From Podocnemis expansa (lineage: Eukaryota; Chordata; Testudines; Podocnemididae): a stretch of DNA of 64,000 bases. The notes beneath the pieces are model-generated. The model did no database searches and had not been told where the DNA came from. It was given only the letters and a program-made list of their open reading frames with translations. Location: contig ML682005.1 of the NCBI GenBank assembly GCA_007922195.1, positions 33,812,167 through 33,876,166 on the forward strand, given 5' to 3'. A program made the position numbers and the translations under genes. Position 1 is the stretch's first letter, and each line of letters begins with the position of its first letter. Positions 46,639 through 59,280 of this stretch are shown here, in pieces.

Positions 46639-46683
<45 letters not shown>
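46639..46683 (+). repeat. (AC)n microsatellite at the R4-like 3' end
   Basis: About 21 AC units followed by ATATA. It directly abuts the element's tail. Confidence 0.95.
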
Positions 46684-46685
<2 letters not shown>

Positions 46686-49600
46686 AAAGAAGGAAAGAAG
46701 ATAGGAAGCCCTTTTGCTCCAGGACATGATTAAAAAATGCCTTCAACCAACAAACAATGCTTGATGGTTTGGGAGGCAGCACTATCTGTGGGCCTCAAAC
46801 TGCATGTTTTCCCTGATCCCTCCCTTGCTGAGAATGGTGAAGTACTTTGTTGCCTAAAAGGCAGATATCTTGTTCTCTTCAAGGAAAAACTCCCATTGCA
46901 ATGGTGCAGAAGGGCACTCAAACATGTTTCCTTCATTATACAAACATACACAACAGGATATATTCACAATAGCTTAGTCTTATTTATTCAGCAATAAATA
47001 TTACCACATAATGCAATAAAACACCTGTAGTTCCAAAACCTTACATAAGACACAGCTCTGGGTGATAAATGTGTCCCTTGTTCCAAATCTATATCCTGTT
47101 TCTCAGTAAGTGTAATAGCTCTGACTCTATAGATCTAAATGTTCTGAGCTGATTAGATTAGTTAAATGCCAGCTCTCACTTAGGGAGTAAAGGCTGCAGT
47201 AGTTGCTATTAAGCAATTGATTGGAAAGTTGGACTAAAATATCAAGGTTCACAAACACTGTAGTAGTTTCCCCCCCCCGGCCCTGACCCTCTTTCCCTTA
47301 ACTTGGCGTCATTACTGGATTTTTCCATACATGAAATGCTGCTTCTGGCTGTTACCAAGTAAACTCCCCCATCACCAAGTTTGATGAGGGGTCTCATCTA
47401 ATTAAACAACCATTTTCGGTTATCTTGCTGAGTGCTAGATATTGCAGAAAATGAAATTAATCTGTCCCTTCAGACTTGTATAACCAGGTAACTCAAATGG
47501 TTCATATGCTGGAGGAGCAAAACTTGACTCAAAAGTGAGAGCAAAGAATCTTGTGCTTAGATTTTTGGAAGAGGAATGCCAAAGAGGATGCCATGCCTTT
47601 CTGAAGAATATAATCCTTGAATTTTAGTGCTTGGAAACTTTGCTTTAAATCTGGCAAGACCAAGACCTAGTACATTAACACAAAAACAAAACTATAGCCA
47701 CCAAAAATCCTTACAAAACTCTAACTGTTAATTTTAGAAGTTCTTTTAATTTTACTTTGGCAGTTAGAAACACAGCATTATGGCTTATTATTCTATTATA
47801 ACATTAAGATTACTTTTGCTACAGAATAAAATACATTGAAACCCCGCTAATCTATGTAAGTTGCACCAGAAGTAGAATCTGACCCACTTCTTAGGCAAGA
47901 TTTATTACCAGAGCATTATGGTGTGGGCTATTACTAAGAATTCCCTCTCCCTCTCTCTCTCTCTTTTTTTAACTAAGTGCTACAGTATGTTATTAAAGAA
48001 TCACATAAAACTGAAGTGCTGCTGTTAAAAATAAGGCATATGTTTGATGCATTAGGCTTGCTCTTTTTGTTGTTTCTTAACATGCCCTTTAATTTACAAA
48101 TGTCAGTAATTCACAAAGGTTTACCATACACCAAGAAAGAATGAAATCTCTATTTATTTTATGCTGAAATCTCTCTCTCTCATATGTACACATACTTTCA
48201 AGTATGATTGTATGCAATAAACTATACTGGTAAAGAGACTGCCACAAAACTATTCAATAACTAGTGACATCTCTCAGTCATTGCCAGACTAAAGATTAAT
48301 CAGAATATCAATATGTTAAGTTTCACATTGTTCATGAATGTGCTATATGAAGTTATGTGCTAGCTTCTTGCCAGAAGTCATTAGTGGATAAAACAAATAT
48401 ACCAGAGAAAAATACTGCCTGGAAGTGGTTTCTGTAAATCACTCTGCATTATATAGTTATTTTCAAAAAATATATTTATTATAACTGCTCCCAGTGGCCC
48501 CATTTTATTCATCTGGTCACCCCTTTGCCAAGTAGGTAATGTTGAGGTTTTCTTTCCCAGTGACACAGACTCTAGTATAGTGTTGATGTAACTTGTTTTA
48601 TTTGCTTACTATCTGTCCTGTAACAGATGTGATCATAAATGGCACAAAGGCAAATCCCTCCTTTCAGGCCTCACAGTCAAAACATTAATGCCTAGTTCTC
48701 AGGGAAAGAAACTGCTTCAAGAATTAATTTCAGCATCAGAGATAAAATCAAAGGGGTAGCTCTCTTGCTGCCTGCCACATCACTCTTAAGCAATCACCCC
48801 CCCCCACACTATATTTTTTAGCAAAATTAAAATATGTTCATACATTATGAAAAAAGAACCTGTAAGACTATGCACAGTCAGTTTGGATAGCTACAAGAGA
48901 GTACTACTGTTTGAAAACTGAGTAAAGGGTGAGCACAAGCCTGAGCGCTGCTAAAGACTCCTCCCCCACTCCAAGGGGAGGAAACACTGGGTCCAGGTTT
49001 CAACTAATTACTGGGACAAAAGATTAAAAAAAACCCACCAGGGATAGGTGTGCGGGGGGCAAAGGTACAAACTGAGGGAACTGGAAGGAGAAATCAAGCA
49101 AACAAAACCAGGTATCACCCCTGGAAAGACTCTAGGGAGCCAGAGGATGCTACTCAGAGGAACTTTGCCCAGATGTGTGAACTGACGGAGCAACTGAAAT
49201 AGGCTCTATAGTCGCAAAGTCCCTCCTCAGCTAACCTGCTATCACTGGTGTTGTAGATGGCAACTTTAGCCAGAACTAGGGGGAGGTTGACAAGGAGGTC
49301 TCACTATTTTGGGGGGCCATGGATGGAGTGTGTATAGGAATAGGTATGGGGAAAAGTACACATTTCAGCAAGTGGTTCTGGAGAAGGCAAAACAGGGGCT
49401 GCAACCCTGGTACACTCAACAGCCCTAGAATGTTAAAGGCCCTTTTTTGGAGAGGTTAATTTAGGTTACTTAAAAGCATCAGAGCTCAATAAGACTAGAG
49501 AATAAGAGAATTAGAGAATAAGGAGGGAGAAAGACAAACTATCAGAGGCCTGTGTTCCTACGGAGAGACAGTTCCCCGGGAGAAAACAGGAGAACCCCAA

Positions 49601-50256
49601 AGGAATACTCAGGTACTGGCCTGGGGAAAAACTGATACTCGTCTTCCCCAAGGCTGCACCACCACAACTGCCGTGCCACTGAAGAAGCCAAGGAAAGGTA
49701 CTCTGCCAGGGTCTGGCTGTTTAGACTTATCACACTCCTTCCCCATTTCCCCCTATGGGTCGGATGAGCATTTTTCAGGCCCTAACTTAAATCCACCCTA
49801 AACATTCAAGAACACAAACTGAGATGAGAGGCAAAAAGACTTGTCCAGTGTGGGGCAGATTTACCTCAACTCTGTTCCACCAGAGGAGTTAGCCCTAGCC
49901 CAGCAAGACTTGAGGGGGGGAGGACACTTTGTCACAATGTTTGATTATTTCATTTATATTTATAAAGCAATGCATTTTTATACAGGGCTTAATATAGTGT
50001 TTGGGCCCAATTGTACTAACATATATGAAAAGCACACTCCCAAGTCCCTTAAGAATTAGCAGTAATATTTTAAAAGTTTAAGCAAGCCATACAAATGTCA
50101 ATGTCAGTCAGAAATCAAGTTGTAAAAATAATTTGAATTGAGGAATTCTGCAGCTTAACATCATATCAACTTAAAAAATAAAAGAAAGATTAAGTATTGT
50201 ATGAGCAGAGTAAGGAAGGCCTTATACCTTTACTTGCCTACAACAATATTTGAACT
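46684..50256. other. Mostly unrecognised non-coding DNA
   Basis: Contains a (CT)n stretch at about 47945-47965. A moderately GC-rich purine-rich block at 48950-49745 has GGAGGAAACACTGGGTCC and GAGACAGTTCCCCGGGAGAA. It looks repeat-like but has no identifiable ends. No gene identified. Confidence 0.4.
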
Positions 50257-51200
50257 TCATAGAATCATAGAGTTGGAAGGGACCTCATAAAGTCCATCTA
50301 GTCCAACCTCCTGCCAAGAAAAGCAGGACCACTCCCACTAAATTATTACATCCAGAGTTTTGTCCAGCTGGGCCTTCAACATCTCCAAAGATGGAGATTC
50401 CACCACTTCCGTAGGTAGCCCATTCCAATGCTTTACTACTTGCTTAGTAAGAAAGTTTTTCCTAATATGCAGCCTCGACCTCCTCACCTGCAACTTGAAA
50501 CCATTGCTCCTTGTTCTGTCCTCTGTTACTACTGAGAACAGCCAAGCTCCGTCCTCTTTGGAGCATCCCTTCAAGTAGCTGAAGGTTGCTATCAAATCTC
50601 CCATCAGTCTTCTCTTCTGCAGGCTCAATAAGCCTAGATCCTTCAGTCTCTCTTCATAGGTCTTGTGTTCCAGCCCCTTGATCATTTTTGTTGCCCTCCG
50701 CTGGACTCATTCTAATTTGTCCACGTCCTTTTTGTAGTGGGGAGCCCAAAACTGGATACAGTATTCCAGATGTTGCCTTACCAGTGTCGAGTAGAGGGGA
50801 ATGATCACATCCCTTGATCTGCTGGCAACACTTCTTCTGATGCAGCCCAGTATGCCATTGGCCTTTTTGGTAGCTAGAGCACACTGCTGAATCATATCCA
50901 GCTTCCCATCCACCAGGACCCCAAGTCCTTGTCTACAGTGCTGCTACTTAGCTGATTGCTCCCCAGCCTGTAGCGGTGCATGGGGTTTTTCCGTCCCAAG
51001 TGCAGGACTTTGCACTTGTCCTTGTTGAACCTCATGAGATTTCTGTTAGTCCACTGCTCCAATTTGTCTAGGTCTCCCTGAATCCTGTCCCTGCCCTCCA
51101 GCATGTCTACCATCCCCTGCAGCTTGGTGTCATCTGCAAACTTACTGAGTGTGCAATCAATCCCATCATCCAGATCATTAATGAAAATGTTGAACAGAAC
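50257..51200 (-). mobile_element. CR1 LINE, 5'-truncated
   Basis: The minus-strand 3' end is at 50257 (TCATAGAATCATAGAGTTGG on the plus strand). The copy runs back to motif B/C, with FADDTKL encoded at 51119-51139, and stops abruptly at 51200. It is similar to the CR1 at 5.1 kb and of comparable age. Confidence 0.92.
50338..51190 (-). pseudogene. CR1 ORF2 reverse transcriptase fragment
   Basis: This is the C-terminal third of CR1 pol. From upstream: FADDTKL, then [20 protein letters not shown] (51100-51041), [19 protein letters not shown], a frameshift near 50905-50925 at KDLG, then [20 protein letters not shown] and [20 protein letters not shown] second break near 50705-50715 follows. The last 116-codon frame (50685-50338) has [20 protein letters not shown] and [19 protein letters not shown]. 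Two or more frameshifts make it non-functional. Confidence 0.9.
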
Positions 51201-54004
51201 TTCATATATTACAGCGAAGGAAGGTCATAGCAAAGTTGCCAAAGTGATTATACTTAGTGACATATGCATTATTAAGGCTGTGAAAAAGTCATGATTCTCT
51301 AGTGCAAATGTTGGAGCTTCAGATTTTAAAAGCTGCAGTTTCAGTTTAGGTTCCTTACTCTTCCCTTCCCTGCTGACTGCAAAAAGGAGCATGAGCGCAA
51401 CTCCACATGTTTCAGCTGCCTCTCCCAAAGCAAGGCAACAGTACAAATAAGACATTGTGTCCCCTCACCTACCTTTCAAAGGCCAGCATAATGAACAGTT
51501 ATCTGAGCAAAATTTAAGAGGTGCTGCAACCCCATGCGTCAGCTTACAATTCACCCAATCACCAAGTTGCATTGCTACTCTTTCAAATTTGGCCTGGGCA
51601 ATTGGCCATCCCATCATGATGGCATTGAATGGCATTGGTAAGAGGAACAATGGAACACTACCACTAAATTTACAGCAGCTATAAAAGTTGTGGTGTGTGT
51701 TAAAAGTTGCCATTTCTACAACAAAACTGCAGCCCATTATTTTGTCACAGCCTTAAGCATTATTCCAATATAGGTAGGCATATTTCATAAACACTACATA
51801 GACAGTCTCCTAATTGGCCACTGATAATGAAAGTACTTTCCATATAAATTAAAAAAAAAAAAAACAAAACCCTGTGTGTGTAAGTTCCTTTAGTCTAGGC
51901 ATCTTTGTGAATGTAACTATCTTTGAACTGCATCTATAACTTCTGGAACTTAATGAAGGTGGGGAATTCAAAATTGGTCAGTTCATACTGAAGCTGAATT
52001 TTGGAAGTGTAATGAATGGTAACCACTGTAACATGAGGCTTTGCACTCTTGTCACTTTGAGGACTTATTTTTTGCAGCTTATCTTCTCTTCTCCAGTTAA
52101 AGTTATTTAATATATTTGAAGGAGCATACTTTTAAACCAAGTCCCAATAGTCTTCTGTATGCAAAACCTGCCCTTTTTGCTGTAAAATTTAATTCAATTT
52201 TGCCTATCTAAATGAAGATTTCTTGCCATCTCTGAATCAATTCATATTTGACAGTTTATCCCTAATACTTCCTCAATTTTATAGAATTTAGTTAGCCCTA
52301 AGAGGACTTCCGTGGATTGAACAATGTTATCTCTCCTTTGTCTTTCTGAAATACAAAATATAAGATGGACAAACTGTATCAAATACGTTAGGTGATTAGC
52401 CAAGTCTGTAAAGGCCTAGAATGCAGGAATTCCTAGCCCTCATTCCTCTATTCAATCCATATAGTTCTCTCATAGACCTTAATTCCTAACTGAACCAAAT
52501 GAAAGCCAACCACAGATGTGGGGGTGGGGGGAGTGTCATTCCTCATTTGTTTACAATTCCTTAGTAAACTATTCATTGACCACAACAATAAATCCCAGCC
52601 TTCACTGAAAATCATTTCAGTAGATAACTGAGCTATCATTTCATAATCTTTCCAAAATCCCTTTTCATTAAAATCTGATCAATATAACTGAGAGAGCATT
52701 TTGGATGTTATCAAATGGTAAAGCTAAAAGAAAAGTAAGGGAGGCAAGAAGAAGAATAAATAAAAGATGAAAAGGTAAGAAATATCAGAACAAGAAGAAA
52801 ACTGAAGTAACAAAAAAGACTGAAATAACAAATGATAATCTGTGTACAGCTAGATTTATATTTTAAGTTAAAATGATATCAGTAGTCTGAGCATTTGGTG
52901 TAGAAAGGTTGCAATAACATTCCTAATATGAATGGAAATATTTATTAATAATACACTATACCATGGGTATAAATATATAACACTTTATAGTACAGCTGCA
53001 TCTTTACATGCCAGTCAGAATCTGGACCTACAGTGTTAGGTGCGATTTAAATGTTATGAATTTGTCCTTGCCCTGAAGAGTTCACAATTTAAGAAGCATT
53101 CCCAACCATTTAAGGGTGATCATGGAAACAGTATCTGCCCAATAAGCATTTCACTTTGCTGGTACACAGTGAAATGGTAACATATCTATAATATTAACTT
53201 GTCTGTAAAGAAAATCCTTTCTCCAGAAAGCTGCTTTTGATAATTGGGCAGTATTTTGTGGACAGCTCTACTGGAGTCTGGCGTTCATGGCGACACATCA
53301 TTGGAGAACAGGAGATTCTGAAGTGTAGCCCAAAGAATTCAGAAAAAAGTTAAGAAATGATAGTTCTACATAGAACTGTCCAGAAATAACTCAGAGTCAA
53401 GCAAGAACAGACTTCCAGACTTCCTTTCTAAAATCTTTCATGTTGTTATTTGTTTCTGTTGTGCTAGCATCTTGGGACCTCACACATGCAGCAGAGACCC
53501 ATTGTATCAGGCAAAAGACAAAAGATAAATACAAAAGGAATTCCTTCCCTAGAGATCTCTCAATACAGGATTTAGAAAATATGCAAATAGAGCTGTGAGA
53601 ATAAATGATTTTTCAGTTTATTTGCTGAACCCTAACAAAATCTAATAAAACCATAATAAGAAATACACCATGTTATATTATGAAACATTTTATTTGAGTT
53701 ATTTTACCTTTCATATATTTTTAAATAAAACTGAAGTAAACAAAAAGTCATTTTGAATTGAACAGTTAAACAGCATTTTGCTTTGAGAATGTTGAAATGA
53801 AACACTGAGTTTTGTCTTTTTTCTTTCTTTTAAATAAAAAAATATTTGGAAAATTCAGCGTGAATTCACAAAATGTTTTGGTGATGCCAAAGCTGCATCG
53901 TCGTCGGTGGGGGAGGTTTTGGATTTGAAAAATTTCATCTATCCCTAAATATGTGGATAAACAGATACATAAGAACAAGGTAACAAAAGAGATATTTATC
54001 TTAC
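51201..54004. other. Mostly unrecognised non-coding DNA
   Basis: A diverged fragment at about 53030-53100 (GTCCTTGCCCTGAAGAGTTC, ACAATTTAAGAAG) resembles the old repeat at 10.0 kb. A-run at 51850-51863. No gene identified. Confidence 0.45.
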
Positions 54005-54150
54005 AGAATGGCAGCAATGTCTAATGGACAGGGCATTGCCCTGCCAGTCAGGAAGGTTGTGTTCTGTTCTAAATTCAGTCACCTGAGCGGCTGTGTGACC
54101 TCTTTGGCACTCACTTCAACCTCTGTATGCTTCTTTCTTACCCTTTTGCC
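54005..54150 (+). repeat. MIR-like CORE-SINE, fairly complete
   Basis: The order is ATGTCTAATGGACAGGGCAT, CCAGTCAGGAAGGTTGTGTT, CTGTTCTAAATTCAGTCACC, GCTGTGTGACCTCTTTGGCA and CTCACTTCAACCTCTGTATG. This matches the tRNA-like head, B-box region and core of MIR-type SINEs. Confidence 0.65.
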
Positions 54151-54284
54151 TCTCTTGCTAGTTTGGTTTGTAATCACATCAGAATAGTGACAGACATGGT
54201 GAACCCCAATTCTTATCTATAGAAGGAGTAAAAAAACAATCATCTTTGTAGGAGTCACTTCTGTGAAATTGTTAATCTTTTAGG

Positions 54285-54439
54285 CAGGACAACCCCTGGC
54301 ACAGAAAAAGACCTCAGGCTCAGGCTCTGGGATTTGGGACTCATGCGCTTTAAGCACACTGCCACTGCAGAAGTCCCAGGGCTCTGGCACTGGGACTGGG
54401 GACCTGAGCCCTGTAAGCCGGGCACCAGTGATGCCCCTG
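54285..54439. mobile_element. hAT-type MITE, small relative of the 55.6-kb element
   Basis: The right end GTGATGCCCCTG matches the right end of the element at 55609-56055. The left end CAGGACAACCCCTG is diverged. Flanks CTTTTAGG (54277-54284) and CTTTTATG (54440-54447) agree at 7 of 8 positions. Length 155 bp. Confidence 0.6.
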
Positions 54440-54720
54440 CTTTTATGTATATAGACAGACACATACATATCTATAATTTGTGTATTCATTGTAATCCTGA
54501 TTTTCAGATCCTCTCACAATAGAAATACTTGTTATGAAAGATAACAACTGCTCTTGAATTTGCCAGTGCTATGATCATGGGAACACGTTCAAATTCTTAC
54601 AAGGATTATTTCCAGGAAGGACTTTGATGAAATATCAGTAAAAAGAGACTGCCACACTGCAGGAATTGCATAATGAAATCTAGGTCTTATTCTAGAATCA
54701 AGAGCTTTATCTACCTATGA

Positions 54721-55190
54721 CAGTGGCTCCCAACCTTTTCAGTAACATGGCACGCTTCAATGGGACAAACAATTTCATAGCACACCTGAATTGATTGCTC
54801 ATAAACATCACATTTACTTACATTTACTATGATTACAGTCTTACTAGAGAGCTTCCAACACAATGCATACAACAAGCTAAAGACGAATCAAATGTATTAA
54901 TGTTTTAAATCCACTGCAAAAAACCCCTCGTCATCTCAATTTTGCTCTTTGACCACCTGCGTTTAGAATATTCATATCTTGGAATCCAAAGACTGATACC
55001 TCACTTTTAATTTGATGATTAATCTTCATAAGTTTTATGAGTTGTAATTCTGGTTGGATAGAATATTGTTTAGGATGAAACTGTTTATTTTACATTAATT
55101 TTCATTACCTTTGTGCAAAATTTCATGGCACACTTGGACAATTTTTCACAGTACACCAGTGTCCTGTGGCACAGTGGTTGAAAACCACAG
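54721..55190. mobile_element. hAT-type MITE (CAGTGGTTCCCAACC termini)
   Basis: Left end CAGTGGCTCCCAACCTT, right end GTGGTTGAAAACCACAG. Flanks ACCTATGA (54713-54720) and ATCTATGA (55191-55198) agree at 7 of 8 positions. The interior has paired TGGCACGC / TGGCACAC phrases near the two ends. Length 470 bp; no transposase. Confidence 0.78.
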
Positions 55191-55198
55191 ATCTATGA

Positions 55199-55600
55199 TA
55201 CTTATAGAGATCCCATTCCTGGATATATAAGAATGTTTCACTATCACGCATTGTGAGATAAGGAATTGTTATCATCTTTGCCACAGTTCCTGAGTTAACT
55301 GCCCCCTAACTCTGCACACTCTCTTACAATGCATCCTCACCACATTTCACACATTTTGTCTCTTGTGGCCAAATTATACAATTCTTCCATTCTCAGATCA
55401 TGTCTTGGATTGTAGACCCTCAATACTAGGATTTTCTCAGTAAGCCTGACTTATGTTCTGTGCCTGAAGTTCTGTTCATTCTAGGTGCAATGGTGGTTGT
55501 GTTCAGACAAAAACAGTATTTTGATAGCAAAGTAGTATTTATTTAAAATAAAATCATTTCAGGGGAAAAAAAGGATCTTAAAACAATAATGCAGACTATA
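55199..55600. other. No recognised feature
   Basis: Non-coding spacer between two hAT MITEs. Confidence 0.5.
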
Positions 55601-55608
55601 CTTTTAAT

Positions 55609-56055
55609 CAGGGGCGTTGCTGGCCCCAAAATAGGTTCAGGCCTGGTCCGGGGGCGGGGCCAGGGCCATCCCCAGGGGTGGGGCTATTACCCCAGGCTGC
55701 ACTGTTTGCTGGGCTCCACAGCAGCATTCAGGCCCAGGGGGCGGGACAGAGTGGGCGTGTAGCCGAAGCTCCACAGGGCTCCAACCACTTACCAACCCAC
55801 CCTGGCCTGCCCTGCCCCACCCCCAGGATGCACAGGCCGGGTGGTAGGCCACATAGGCTGACTGGCCCTGGGCCCCACTCCCCCAAAGGATTGCCCTGGG
55901 TGGGCTGCCAGCAGCCAATCCCCAAATCCCTGGCCCCAGAGGGAGGCTGCGTTGGGCCCGCAGCAACTGGGTCTTCTGTCTCCGGGAGACCCGGGGACAC
56001 TGGCGCTGAGACTCAGGGCATGAGCCCAGTGTGCCCAGCACTAGCGACGCCCCTG
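55609..56055. mobile_element. hAT-type MITE, GC-rich (CAGGGGCGTYGCT termini)
   Basis: Inverted ends CAGGGGCGTTGCT and AGCGACGCCCCTG match at 12 of 13 positions. A perfect 8-bp duplication CTTTTAAT lies at 55601-55608 and 56056-56063. The 447-bp interior is very GC-rich, which gives overlapping false frames of 90-148 codons on both strands. No transposase motif. Confidence 0.88.
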
Positions 56056-56124
56056 CTTTTAATTATCAGATGTCTACTCATCATCTACATGAGATTCTTA
56101 CCTGTTGTGTTCATAAGGCTCTGA

Positions 56125-56233
56125 TTACTATAGTATCTGAGCAACTCACAATCTTTTAATGTGTTTGTGTTCACCATGTGAGGTAGGAAAGGAGTTCAGT
56201 TCCCATTTTACAGATTGGGTAGTGAGGCACAGA
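56125..56233 (-). repeat. MIR-like CORE-SINE relic (antisense)
   Basis: It contains ATCTGAGCAACTCACAATCT, TGTGAGGTAGGAAAGG, CCATTTTACAGATTGGG and GAGGCACAGAG. These are the antisense hallmarks of MIR-like SINEs. Confidence 0.6.
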
Positions 56234-56480
56234 GACCTCTTAGAAGAGCTGGTTCTAAGAAGCAACCTTGGTTTGAGAGATCAAGAGCGAATTCAATTCA
56301 AACCAAATGGAAACATAAACAAAAACAGGTCTTTAACTAGGGTCCGTGATTTCAAAAGAGCTAATTTCAAAAACTTAAGGGAATTAGTTAGAGAATTGAA
56401 TTGCACTGACCATCTCATGGATCTAAAGGTGGAAAAGGTTTGGAATTACTTCAAGTCAAAGTTGCTGGTACTCTCGAAAG

Positions 56481-56675
56481 CAGGGATTTCCAAACTGTTT
56501 CACCTCAGGGCTGAATGTGCTTTTACTTAATTACTAGCAGGCCAGACGCCCAACACAACTGCCCACTGGACACCTCAGCCCTCTTCCCTGACATGCCTGC
56601 CGGCTTCTTGACTGTCTCCCTGACCCTTTCCCCAACCCACCTGCCTGCCAGCAGGCTGTACTTTAGATATCCCTG
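56481..56675. mobile_element. hAT-type MITE inside the CR1 relic
   Basis: Ends CAGGGATTTCCAAAC and TTTAGATATCCCTG. Flanks CTCGAAAG (56473-56480) and CTTCAAAG (56676-56683) agree at 6 of 8 positions. Length 195 bp, non-coding. Confidence 0.7.
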
Positions 56676-57107
56676 CTTCAAAGCTTTCATCCCAAGGAAA
56701 GAGGGAAAAAATTATTGGCAAGACTTGTAGACTAAGCTGAATGAGCAAGGATCTTAGACAGGCTATTGAAAGAAAGCCTACAAGGAGCAGAAAGATGGGA
56801 GGAATCAGCAAGGAAAGGTACCATTTGGAACTTAGTATATGTAAGGATAAAAGTGAGAAATGTCAAAAGCCAAGTAGAGTTGGGCCTTTCAATAAGAATT
56901 AAAACCAATAGTGAAAGTTTCTGTAGACATATAAAGAGGAAGAAAAAAAAGAAAGAAGAGGAACCACTACACACTGACAATAGGGTGGAGGTTAATGATA
57001 ATTTAGGCATACATTAATATCTAAAAAAATACTCTGCCTCAGTTTTTAATGAGGCTAATGAAGAGCTTAGGGGTAATCTTAAAACCATTCTGTAAATTCC
57101 CCCATTT

Positions 57108-57203
57108 TCAAAGTGTCTGATGAAGTGGGATTTTCTCCCATGAAAGCTCATGCAATAAATAAATTGTTAATCTTTAAGTGCCACAAGGCTCCTTGTTGTC
57201 TTA
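57108..57203 (+). mobile_element. Penelope-like terminal fragment inside the CR1 relic
   Basis: It has the hammerhead-like core CTGATGA (57117-57123), stem GTGGGA/TCCCAT and GAAA (57142-57145), then GCTCATGCAATAAATAAATT and AATCTTTAAGTGCCACAAGG-CTCCTTG. Terminal sequence only. Confidence 0.75.
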
Positions 57204-58651
57204 GCGATAATGGCAGGGTGGTTAATGAGAATAAAGATATGGAAATAGAAATTATCACATCTGAGATAGAAGCAAAACTTGAACAGCTTAATGGGACTAA
57301 CCTGGGTAGCTTTCATAATCTCTATATAAAAATAATAAAGGAACTGTCACATGAAATTGCAAGTCCATTTGTAAGGATTTTTAATAAATTCATAAACTCA
57401 GGAGTTGTACTATATGATTGAAGAATCAATAGCATAATTCCTATTTTTAAGAAAAGGGGAAAAAGTGATTCAGGTAATTATAGACGTGTTAATTTGACCT
57501 CAGGAGTATGCAAAAAAAAATTAGTAAAAGAGAAAGAAAAAATAGTTAAGGACATCAAGGTAATTGCAGCAAAATAAAACATGGTTTTACAAAACTTACA
57601 TCATACCAGACCTACCTCATCTTCTTAGTGAAAATAACAGATTTCTTAGGCAAAGTGAAAGCAGAGATTCTAGTTTACCTAAATTTCAGTAAGGCAATTG
57701 ATACAGTTTCATATGAGAATTATTAGATAAACTGGAAAAGATGGGGATTAATATGAAAATCAAAAGGAGGATAAGGAACAAGTTAAAAGGAAGACTAGAA
57801 CAGGACAATCTAAAAGGTGAACTGTCAGACTAGAGGTACGTTACTAATGGAGATCCTCAGGATCAGTTACTTAACCTTTTTATTACTGATTTTGGCACAA
57901 AAAGTTGGAAAATGCTAATAGAGTTTGTGGATAACAAAGACAGAAAATATTGCTAATACAGAGAAGCAATGGAATATTATGAAAGATCTGTGTGAACTAG
58001 TAAACTGGAGTAATAAAACTAGGTGAAATTTACTTCTGGAAAGTGCAAGATTATGCATGTAGAAACAAATAAAAAAAATGTTATAAACTCAGGACACATC
58101 AGTTGCAACTGAGAGTAGGAGAAGGAACTGGTCATTCTGATTGATCACAGAATGGCTATGAACTGCTAAAGTGAAGTGGTTATGAAAAAAAGCTAACAGG
58201 TTCCTAAGATACATCAGGTGAAGTATTTCCACTAGAGAAAGGGAAGCATTAGTACCATTATGAAAGGTGTGGACAAGACTTCATCTAGAATATTGTGAGC
58301 AATTCTAGTCTTCCATGTTTAAGAAAGAGTAACTGGAATAGATGCAGAGAAGGCCTACTAGGACAATCTGATGAATGGAAAACTTGTCTAATGAGCAGAG
58401 ACTCAAAGAGCTTGTCTCATTTAGCCTAACCAAAAGAAGACTGATGATTGCTTTCTATAAAAAATCAAAGGGATGAGTTCCAGGGAGAGAGAGAGGAATT
58501 ATTTAAGTTCAGTGCCAATATGGACACAGAGCAAATGGATATAAACCATCAGGCAGTCTAGACTGGAAATTAGACAAAGATTTCTAATCATAGGTACAGA
58601 GAATCCGCAAGTATCAAGAGTCACTAGCTGGTGGATTCTCTGAACCTTGAA

Positions 58652-59166
58652 GGCTATGTTCACATGTAAACACTTATTTCAAAATAAGTTATTTTGACAT
58701 AAAATCCTTATTTTGAAATACCTTAAATCAAAATAAGCAAATATTAAATGGAAATAAGGGAAAAACCTCAAAGCAAAATAGCACGTCCAGACACAGGACT
58801 TGCTATTTCGCTTCAGGAGGGGGCAGCATGGGAGGTGTGGTAATATGGCCCCCTCGCTGGGCCATGCCCCCACCCAATATATACAAAAAGGAAGGTACTT
58901 TGGGAAGGAGAAGGGCAAAAGTGTTATTTTCAAATAACTATTATTTCGAAATAACATGTCCAAACAGCATTGCTTCAAAACAACCATTTCAAAACAACAG
59001 CTATTTTGCTTTCAGGCGAGGTTTTATTGTTCCGAATTGATGGGCGTTATTTCAAAATGACAGGTTCCCGTCATTTCGAAATAAATAAACGTCACTCGGA
59101 CAGGATGATTTTTATTTCAAAACAACTGTCATTGTTTAGAAATAAAAGCCTTGTGTGGACACAGCC
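58652..59166 (+). mobile_element. PIF/Harbinger-type MITE E7 inside the CR1 relic
   Basis: Termini GGCTATGTTCACATG and GTGTGGACACAGCC; flanks GAA and AAA. The flanking CR1 reads continuously across the insertion (CCTTGAA / GACTTTAAAT), which supports a 3-bp duplication. Arms are of the TTATTTCAAAATAAG type. The core at 58778-58925 has the GCACGTCC...GGACTTGCTATT repeat and the GGCCCCCTCGCTGGGCC hairpin remnant, followed by GGAGAAGGGCAAAAGTGTT. Length 515 bp. Confidence 0.82.
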
Positions 59167-59280
59167 AAAGACTTTAAATCATTCTTTGAGGATTTCAGTA
59201 ATGTGGTCATCGGTTAGATATCCACAACAGGAATGTGTGAACGAGGGTCTGTGGCCTGAATTGTGCAGGAGGTCAGATTA

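Noticed and set aside
55637..56124. Frames of 134 and 148 codons on opposite strands
   Set aside because: They lie within a GC-rich hAT MITE defined by inverted ends and an 8-bp duplication. No transposase motif.
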